A DNA stretch of 64,000 bases from Melampsora larici-populina 98AG31 (Eukaryota; Basidiomycota; Pucciniomycetes; Pucciniales; Melampsoraceae), in assembly GCF_000204055.1 (NCBI RefSeq), contig NW_006768815.1, positions 124,001 through 188,000 of the forward strand, read 5' to 3'. A program made the position numbers and the translations under genes. How positions within the stretch are numbered: position 1 is the first letter of the stretch; each line of letters starts with the position of its first letter. Positions 56,038 through 64,000 of the stretch are shown here, piece after piece. Under the pieces are notes generated by a model. It saw only the letters and a list, made by a program, of their open reading frames with translations. It did not search any database and was not told the DNA's origin.

Positions 56038-57325
56038 ATGACTCCATCTCCTCGTATTCTCACGATACAATCTCATGTCGTTCGAGGCTATGTTGGTCAG
56101 AGAGCCTCGTCTATCTGAATCTCAGTGATCGAAGAATTCACCGTTACCCATCGATCGACAGGTAATAAGTCGGCTACATTCCCACTTCAGTTATTAGGTT
56201 GGGATGTCGATGCCCTTAATACTGTCCAGTTCTCTAATCATCTCGGTATGTTCCTTGTCCTTTTGTCTCCTCTTTCATCCTCGCCAGCTAGCTGATTCCA
56301 ATATTCTTCTTCATAGGATATGGGCATCATGGCGGAGACAAGATGTCAGTGGAACATCTTCAAAGCTGTATAACTGCTCTGCATGAGAACGGTCTTCTTA
56401 CGCATAAAGCTCTTCTCACTGGTAAGTAACCTCATCCTCTTACATTCAAGTGGTAGCGAGATGATTGATTGGTTGATCATGTTATGTTTTCCCTTACAAA
56501 GCGAAGGTTTCACCCCAGGTACTCAAGGTGTCGAAGCTTTAGAAGAGTTTGTGCAGAAACTCCGGGCGAACAATCCTCAAGCTGTATATCTAGTTGATCC
56601 AGTCATGGGGGTCAGTGTAATTTTCCATCTCACACCTCCATTGTTCGGTTCCTAATGTGTCCCTCTTTGTTGATGTCAAATAGGACAGCGGCAAGCTCTG
56701 TGTCGATTCCGAGGTACCGATGCACTATAAATCTTTACTGAGAACAGCCACCCTCGCGACTCCGAATGATTTTGAAGCCGAGCTTCTCACCGGCATTCGT
56801 CCTGCAAACATAGCCAGCCTTTCAGACTGTCTTCGTGCCTTTCATACTCAATACGGAATTCCTCACATCGTCATCACCTCAGTCGCCCTTCCAGCCAGTA
56901 CAGTGAGTCACTTGAGTGACACGATCATCAATCCCGACTCCGAAGGGAGCGTCTTAGTCTGTGCCGGCAGCACTCGACTTGATGGTGATACTCTGGGCAT
57001 CTCCTGGGCCATCGTCTTTCCACGAGTTGCTCAACAATTTGTTGGTGTTGGTGATCTGTTTGCTAGCGTCCTCCTTGGTCACTTCTTGAATCTCTCTGGC
57101 CCCCATCAACTTTCTCGAGCGGCGGAGTTAGCCCTTGCAACTGTGCAAGGCATCATCTCAGCCACCTACTCTGATGCGAAGGTCGAACTTGAAATGCTTT
57201 CCAAGTCAACCCTTGATCCTCAGCAACTCAGAGTACAGACTGCCCGAGCCCTGGAGTTGAAGATCGTTCAGAATCGGCAGCACATAGAACGGCCGGATGT
57301 GAAGTGGAAAGCACGTGCTATCTGA
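56038..57325 (+). CDS. Pyridoxal kinase (330 aa)
   Basis: It phosphorylates pyridoxal, pyridoxine and pyridoxamine in vitamin B6 salvage (BUD16 type in yeast). Exons: 56038-56095, 56162-56245, 56317-56421, 56507-56610, 56684-57325; GT-AG, phases close. The N-terminus [20 protein letters not shown] joins across the first splice to [20 protein letters not shown] and [11 protein letters not shown], the substrate-binding segment. Then come [52 protein letters not shown] and the anion-hole/catalytic region [16 protein letters not shown] with the catalytic Asp in GVGD. Length is normal for the family. ATG 56038 is the first codon compatible with the family start. Confidence 0.94.
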
Positions 57326-58146
57326 TCTTCGGTAAGCTTTACATTCACTTCTCACCTCTCCTTTTCCCCCTCGATATGATGAGCAAAATAGTGTCGCCCC
57401 AGACCGAGAAGTCTGACCATCCATTGGGTGATCAGGCTGTGTGGACTGACATAATAGCACATGCCAAACTCAGTGCAAACTCTGATCTCTTTTGTCCGAT
57501 CCTCATTCGATTTTGACTTTCCTGCGATATGAGCTAATTCCTGAATCCAATTGTTGACTGATTTGTAGCCGAGCTGTTGTAATACCTCTGAATGTATTTT
57601 TCGAACTTTACGGTTCCATACGAGTGCAAAGTTTTCAGGGTTAGTTGATCCTTCTCCACTTTTCTCTCAACTCAACAAGCCTTGTAGCACATCAATCGAA
57701 ACGATGATAAAACATATTCCATGCTAAAACCGAAATCATACTCCCTTGGAGTAGTCTGACGGACAGCAATTGTATTCTAAGAACGGCTAGCTGATCAATT
57801 GATGTGCTTAAGGCTTATGATGAATTCTTGTCATAATGTAGCTACCAGCTGATTATCATTATTTTTCTTCATTAGGATCGTTTCCCTTCGACTTCTTCCT
57901 GTAACTTGCTCACGTGTACTCCGTGTGTTCTTTCACTAGTAAAGCCTTGTACTCTCTTTTTCTTTCTCAAGAATGTTGTATGCGTGCAAAAATAGAAATA
58001 ATCTCATGGACACAATTGACATGTTGCACTCATTGAGCCGACGTCCTTGATTGCGAAAGAACTACGCAGACTTTGCCACTGACCTTCGATAATTCTGAGT
58101 GCAGCAAATCTGCCTGCCCTGCAGCCCTGATTGCGTTAGCTTAACA

Positions 58147-58194
58147 CAAGCCCTCTCTGCGCGGCCACGTCCGCGCGCCTTGCAGAGGGGCTTG
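58147..58194. repeat. 48-bp GC-rich palindrome
   Basis: CAAGCCCTCTCTGCGCGG pairs with GCGCGCCTTGCAGAGGGGCT... across a short CACGT centre. A one-armed relative is at 18300-18345, and AACAAAGTCCC-type hairpins at 40884, 41393 and 54842 share the same plan (CTTAACA-type lead, then AAGYCCCTC). Confidence 0.75.
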
Positions 58195-58984
58195 TGACTG
58201 ATCGTCGAGTTCTGGCACGGAGACTCCAGCCCTTAAGTCCTCTTAAGTCGTTTTTTGAACCGTGTGGCAATTCACACACAGCCTGGTCTTGACTGTAGAG
58301 GAGGCAGTATTAGGCACAGCTTTGCATGATTCAGCAGTTAGAATCATTTTACATTGGAGGTCCACTCCTCAGACAAAAGATTCAGCATCTCCTTTCTTAG
58401 TACTCCATGAAAGATCTACTTTGACACCTTAAAGATCAATATACTTCCAAAATGCAGACGAGTTTTTGAAAGTTCAAGAGATTTGATCTTCTTGTTGTGA
58501 CATACTCCTTGACAAACACCTCAAATCATAGGATTCCTATGTGCAAGTTTGGAATAAGTCCCTGGCTGACTTTGATGGACTTGGTCACCATTTGAGGCTT
58601 CTAATAGTTTAGAGACAATTGGGTGTTGAAGTTTGAAACCTTGCCCCCACCTGTTCAATTCAGGGTCATGGAGGTTTGACTCCCATGGGTGGGTTAAAGT
58701 GGGTCATCATTGTGAGTCTCACATGTAATATATTTGTGCTTCCCATACATTTTCTTAGTAATATCACAGGAGAGCAGTGTGAGCAGAAGGCCATAAACAC
58801 ACATGTAAAATATGGAGCTCAACAGGACTAGCACAAATTAAAGAGACAAGCCCTATACTACAGCACTTCTATGAATCATTGGTAGTCTTTAGCAAGTAGC
58901 CTGTACATCTGGCAAAAATCAAAAAGTCCAAAACCTTGGTCAAAACTGATCTCAGACCAAAAAGTACACCAGGGGGTAAATGTT

Positions 58985-59350
58985 GTCGGCCTCGTACGGT
59001 GCTGGAGAGGTTCCCAGATGAGACGTTGTGGAGACTGCAGACATGATGGTCTCAGTCACGCAACGTACGTTAATCGTGGGAAAATCAGTCTCTTTCGCCT
59101 TTTTTTCTGGCTTCAAAAAGACCCAAAATGGGGTCAAAGAGGGTTTGAAGTGTGAGGAAGACCTAGGTGAGATCATATGCTCAGCCAAGTGCAAGCATCC
59201 CATCAGGATGCGAGCAGTTCATCCTCCTCAATCTTTGCCTGACTGAGCTTCGATTGATAGGTCCAATACAGCCTGGTTTCCCGTGACTGATACGTTCAGG
59301 GAACGAGTTTTTTCTGGTCCCATCTGGGAACCTCTCTGGGGCCGTTTGTT
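58985..59350. repeat. Diverged inverted repeat, about 365 bp
   Basis: AGAGGTTCCCAGATGAGAC near 59004 and the reverse complement of GTCCCATCTGGGAACCTCT (59318-59336) form the arms. Weaker pairing continues inward (TCAGTCACG in both). This may be a MITE; ends are approximate. Confidence 0.5.
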
Positions 59351-60399
59351 TTGAATGGAAAACGAGACCGTTGCAAAAACGACTCTCTCCCAGTTTGTGC
59401 CACGTCACACTTACCCCGTGGTGTAGACCTCTCAGGTGTCAGTACCTCTGTGACAGCACCATACCACTCCCTCACATATGTCCAGCATGTTCTTCAACAA
59501 TACACAGCCATCTTTGATACCCTACTCAACCTCTTGGCAATAGCCTTGGGCACAGCTTTCAAGTAATTGATCTGAGGCAACCTTTGGGGCCAAAGAAAGC
59601 TTTGGATCATTTCCTTGGACACACAGTCCAAGGGAATCTGTATCCACAGATACCTTGGATCGGAAAATTCAAGCTGTCTCTTCTGGCATTGGCAACACTT
59701 TAATTTGCACATGCAGGTCATACCAAACATTCCATCAACACTTGTTACAAAAACAATGGGAGTCAGTACATGTATTGACATACGGGAATGGGTCAAAAGG
59801 TGCTGGGTAGTGAAAGTACACAGGTCAGAACCATAACGTCTCATCCTCTCTGGCGGAGATATTTCCATCTCACATGCCTGCACAGGATGGATTTTTAGGA
59901 TGCATAGTTTTCAATAACATCAGTTCCCTATAATTCACATCCTGTTGTGGAAAACACCTTGTCCCACTTTGCAATAAAAAGAATCATCCAAAAATTTTTG
60001 TACTCCTGTGTTTTTTCTCTCACTCAAGCCTTTTATTATCTACACAAAACCCTCTAAAAAAACTTACAATTTCGTTTACCTTCCACCCACCCAAGCTTTA
60101 TTCAAATATGGCTTAAAAACTTGAGTTTGGGGGTTTTTACATTTAACCAGAAAGGTCTCAAACTACTTTGTCTTTGAAAAGAAAGTTCTGAAAATCTTTT
60201 TCACAGTCAGCTTTAAAAATAATTCCACCCACCAAACTCCTGTTGTTTTCTAGCCTGTCAGGTTTTCAGACCAGCTGTCTCTGTTATCTTTCCTTTTTCA
60301 TTCTTATTGTGAGGGGTCAGCTACTTTTTGGCTGACTCTTCACTAAAAAAGGTGAAGTAAGGGTGGAATAAAGATTAACAAAGTCTTTACTTGGTATAA

Positions 60400-61053
60400 A
60401 CAAGTAAAGACTTCAGTTAGTTGACCTCTAAGAAGAGGGTTTAAAGCCAGTGGGATGGCTGAGTAATCCTTCAAAGGAGCTTACTCAAGAGCTCTGTTGG
60501 GGATAGAGCCTGCAGAACTTTACACTCTGATTGCTCAAAGGTTCCGCCGGATACTTTACACTCAACTCAGGAGGTATCCTATGCAATTCTAAAGCTTGGT
60601 TCTATAACTATATAGTCCCACTAGTTTAGAACCACCGCTTTAAAGCTTACAAGGGCTTGAGGAAGGTTGTAGAACTATAAGATCAAGTACAATAAAATCA
60701 CTATACTCAATATTCTTGGTAAGAATCAAGTAAGTTGTGATGTGGAATTGTGGAATGATAATAAGTTGGTCCTTCTTCTAGAGTGGGAAGAAGAGGAGTT
60801 TATATATTCCAGATCTAGGCGTCAACTTGTGGTTGGCGCTTAGGTTTGCTTTTCTTTGAGTTAGGTTTGGGTTAGGTTTACTATTACTAGTTAAGTCCTA
60901 GTAAGTCTTGTTACTTAAGTGACTCTTGAAACTGAGCCATGAGTTGTAATTCTTATGGTTTTAGACAAGTTTCATATAATTACATATGTATTACATATAT
61001 TTACATGTGTGTTTGTTAGTCCGTGGTCCTGTACACAGGGCTCAGGGCTGACA
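60400..61053 (-). repeat. 3' LTR of the gypsy element (outer edge approximate)
   Basis: It begins TGTCAGCCCTGAGCCC on the minus strand directly after the polypurine tract. A TATATAAAC promoter-like box lies at 60799-60807 (reverse orientation). Confidence 0.6.
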
Positions 61054-61081
61054 TTCCCCACCACCAGAGAAGGTTATCCTT

Positions 61082-64000
61082 CTACTGAACTGCTGTATCC
61101 CTCTTAGATGCTCGAAAAGCTCTAAGAGTCACCTTTGAGTTAGGTACTTTATCTCCTGGGAGCCATTCATCCCCATCTGCTCCTTTACCTTTATACCTGA
61201 CCAGGTATAAGATGGTGTCCTTACCATCCTTATCTTTAACCCGTTTATCTTTGAGTATCTGCAAAAATTTCTTCTCTCCTTCTGGCTCATATGGAGGTAT
61301 GACTACTACTGGTACCGTCCTTGTTTGTCGAATATCACTAGCCTCAGGAGGAGTGTACTTCTTAATCAGGGAAACTGGAAAAACAGGATGCCTCCTTTCT
61401 AACTCGCCATGCAATATCAGTTCCACTGCATTCGTGCCAACTAGTTTTGATATCACAAAAGGGCCTACAAATTGATCTCTTAATTTCTTTGGTCCCTGGA
61501 TATTATTGAAATTAACAGTGGAAAGCAGTACTTGTTCTCCAACAGAAAATTCAGGTTCTCTATGTGACTTATCCCATCTCTCTTTGTTATACTCTACTGA
61601 TTCTCTGACACACTTAGTAGCATATTCCCTTGCTCTGTTCAGCATTGTGGCAAAACTTAGCGAGGTAGGGTGAATATCCACATCCCTACTATGAAATTTG
61701 TCCCTGGGAAGCCTAGGACAAAATCCTCTCTCTACTTCAAAAGGGCTCTTCTTGGTGCTACTGTGTATACTGCTATTGTAAGCTATTTCTAAAGCAGGCA
61801 ATAGACTTTTCCAGTCATGCGTAATCCCGTCTTTGTCTTTGTATTCTAGCCCAAACGCACAGTACCTCCTTACCATTTCTGATAAGGTCTGAGTCATTTT
61901 TTCTGCAAGCCCATCCGTTTGTGGATGGTGTGCCGTAGAGAATGCTAATTTGGTCCCCATTATACTGTAAAGTCCTTTCCAGAACTCTGAAGTAAACTTT
62001 GGATTTCTATCACTGATTATGACTTTAGGAAGTCCCACATCACTAATCAGTCTTTCCCAAAACAAAAGGGCAATATCCATTGCGGTAGACTCCTTGTAAC
62101 ACGGCAGAAATCTAGCTCGTCTTGAAAACCTATCAACAATAACCAGGCAAGCATTATAGTTCTCTACTCCTGCTGGTGGAAGTGCTGTGACAAAATCCAT
62201 ATTAATTATCTCCCACGGGTATGTTGGCTCTTGGATGTGTTGTAATAGGCCATACCTCTTTCCAGTAGCTTTATTAGCCTTCTGGCATCTTTCACAGCTG
62301 TAACATACATCTTGGTATCCAGGTTTCTCTTGATCCACCATGCCGTAGTACAAACTTTTTCTAGTGTTTTATCTTCACCCATGTGTCCTGCAAGTATCTC
62401 ATCATGGCATACTTTGAGCACTTGTTCTTTATGAGCTTTATCCACAAGTACTATTACGGAGGTATGCTTTTCTCTGTAATAGAGTAATCCAGATTGCAAA
62501 GAAAATTTTCCTTCAGCGTAAAGTTCCTTCCATGGAGAATCCAAACTGGTAACTAAAGACATATCTATTTTATCTTGACTCATAATCTTAATCAACTTTG
62601 TAGTGTTAGGATCGTTATTATAACTCTTCTGAATTTCTTCAAAAAATTCATCACTAAGTTCAGCCAAACTCAATCCCATCACTGGGATGTCAAGTTCTAC
62701 CTCCTCAGGCTCCCATGCTGGATTGGATTCATCATTGGGTAAAGCCATTCTGCTCAATCCATCTGCATTGTTGTGCATTTTCCCAGGTCTATGTGTAATG
62801 GTCATATAAGGCCGGTATTCCTGGATTGCAAGCATCCATCTAAGCATATGCCTATTTGGAGTTTTGATATTCATCAAAGACCTGACTCCTGTGCAGTCAG
62901 TGATGACCTCAAAGTACGCTCCATCCAAATAATAGTGGAGTTTCTCAAGCGCCCAGACTAATCCCAGAGCTTCAAGTTGTGGAGACCCATATCTGGTTTC
63001 ACTGTCTTTCAGTTTGCGTGATATAAACACAATTGGTCCCTCTTGCAACTTCCCATCAATGATCCTGGATTGATGAAGTGCTGCTCCTAAACCATCAAAA
63101 GAAGCATCTACATAGAGTTTGAAAGGTTTAGTGAAATCTGGTTGCAATAATAGCGGAGCACTACTAATCATCTGTTTAATAGTGGCCCACACCTCTGTCC
63201 TTTCCTTGGTCATTTCAAATGCAACACCCTTGCCTAAAAGTTTGTATAAACTACTGGAGATTTTCCCGTAATCTTGCAAGTAATTCCTATAGTAGCTTGC
63301 AAATCCCAAAAAGGCTTGCAGTTCACTAATATTCTGTGGACATTGTTTGTTCAGAACTGCTGCTACTCTGTTCTGATCTATGGCAATCCATAAACCAGAC
63401 ACAATATGGCCCAAAGCTTTTACACTCTTAAAACCAAAATGACTCTTTTTAAGGGAAATAGTCATACCCATCTCTCGTACTTTCTGTAGGATCCTTTGTA
63501 CTCCTTTGATATGATCCTCCCAGTTATCATGAAAGATGATGATATCATCAATGTATATGATGACCCAGCCTTCCCGTAATTCTTGAGAAAACTCTATGTC
63601 CATCATCCTCTGAAAAAATGCTGGTGCATTCTTGATTCCAAATGGCATCCTCAGATATTCGAAAATACCTAGATAGCAGATGATTCTCAGGAATTTTCTG
63701 CTATCTTCTGCTACTATATTTTGATGGAAACCTTTCATTACATCTATGAGTGTAATATACAAAGCCTTTCCAAGGTTCGTGAGCGCATACTCAATACGAG
63801 GAAGTGGGTATCTATCTGGCACTGTGTATGTGTTCAATGCTCGAAAATCACCACATAGCCTTGATTTACCGTTATGCCAGGCTATTATGACTGGTGTAGT
63901 TATATCTACTTCTTCATCCTCTCCTACTTTACGGATAACTCCATATTGCAGCAGCTCTTCAATATGCTTTTCAATCTCTACTCTATTCCTGGGGCTAGCG
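61082..64000 (-). pseudogene. gypsy pol polyprotein, frameshifted and partial
   Basis: From the window edge the frame reads reverse transcriptase (TYTVPDRYPLPRI, MPFGIKNAPAFFQRMMD, catalytic YIDDIII), then RNase H (YVDASFDGLGAALHQS) and the start of integrase (HDEILAGHMGEDKT). Near 62345 the frame breaks. The remaining integrase (CYSCERCQKANK, INMDFVTALPP, IISDRNPKFTSEFW, HHPQTDGLAEKMTQTL) and the C-terminal chromodomain (YLVRYKGKGADGDEWLP) are in another frame to the stop at 61082. The break lies by the GAAAAAGTTTG run. As written no complete integrase is produced. Chromodomain and domain order identify a chromovirus. Confidence 0.9.

Larger units (their letters stand above)
57326..60399. 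other. Gene-poor region before the gypsy element
   Basis: No gene recognised. Contents: the palindrome at 58147-58194; an inverted repeat at 58985-59350; at 59590-59660 a block shared with 42878-42950; and AT-rich single-copy-looking DNA elsewhere. A hairpin AAGTCTTTACTTG / CAAGTAAAGACTT at 60383-60416 marks the neighbourhood of the outer LTR edge. Confidence 0.45.
60400..64000 (-). mobile_element. Ty3/gypsy chromovirus, 3' part, runs off the window
   Basis: The minus strand carries a pol gene (reverse transcriptase, RNase H, integrase with chromodomain), then a GGTGGTGGGG polypurine tract at 61059-61068 and an LTR starting TGTCAGCCC at 61053. Gag, protease and the 5' LTR lie beyond 64000. 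The outer end of the LTR cannot be fixed without the other copy; 60400 is an estimate. Confidence 0.88.

Noticed and set aside
55780..56076. 98-codon minus-strand frame starting [14 protein letters not shown]
   Set aside because: It overlaps the pyridoxal kinase start codon and first exon on the other strand. No acceptor or donor connects it to the downstream minus-strand exons.
1..64000. CRISPR arrays, bacterial operons, tRNA or rRNA genes
   Set aside because: No regularly spaced repeats, no ribosome-binding-site-led gene strings, and I recognised no tRNA or rRNA sequence. A covariance-model search would be decisive for tRNAs.

Overview
The window is nuclear DNA of a filamentous basidiomycete. 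I think a rust fungus (Pucciniales) is most likely. The genes are split by many short introns (mostly 55-100 nt, GT-AG, with two GC-AG candidates). Intergenic DNA is AT-rich, several genes encode signal-peptide proteins with no recognisable housekeeping role, and much of the window is transposon or inverted-repeat DNA. I cannot fix the genus from sequence alone. All exon models below were built by hand from splice signals, reading phase and family motifs. Phases close in every model unless stated.

Layout. 505-6146: complete Ty1/copia element with a 5-bp target duplication and one in-frame TGA in gag-pol. 6634-8732 (-): secreted nine-exon protein, DUF7872-like. 9721-12008 (+): arginyl-tRNA synthetase. 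12463-13557 (+): autophagy protein ATG16. 14181-15301 (-): RraA-like aldolase-fold protein. 15512-17466 (+): peroxisomal/ER dysferlin-domain peroxin (PEX30/PEX23 family). 19567-22818: hAT transposon with an intact five-exon transposase. 23289-24332 (+): EI24/RRT8-like membrane protein. 25444-27157 (+): secreted PLC-like phosphodiesterase. 28640-29523 (+): small secreted protein. 29524-42034: repeat-rich island holding several TIR elements. 43567-45744 (-): SAF1-like F-box/RCC1 protein. 46521-50779 (-): SEC24 of the COPII coat. 52510-53892 (-): secreted trehalose-phosphatase-like HAD protein with an altered catalytic motif. 55136-55698 (-): small unknown gene. 56038-57325 (+): pyridoxal kinase. 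60400-64000 (-): 3' part of a Ty3/gypsy chromovirus that runs off the window.

The most unusual object is a 5,021-bp Tc1/mariner-type element at 32583-37603. It has TIRs of about 105 bp, TA on both sides, a decayed DDE transposase at the left, and an intact eight-exon 536-codon gene on the opposite strand at the right. The two genes converge, and each start codon lies 220-250 bp inside a TIR. A separate 592-bp insertion with its own 5-bp duplication sits inside the last intron of the second gene. Just outside are a TA-flanked 565-bp MITE (31830-32394) and an inverted repeat (37862-38152). A MULE-like 565-bp element with a perfect 9-bp duplication lies at 40873-41437.

The housekeeping genes (tRNA charging, autophagy, peroxisome/ER shaping, COPII, vitamin B6 salvage, SCF adaptor) do not form one pathway. 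They alternate with secreted-protein genes and transposon islands. Three coding regions (39564-40260, 43567-45744, 61082-64000) are each broken by a one-base shift at or near a short homopolymer. This may be real decay or residual assembly error.
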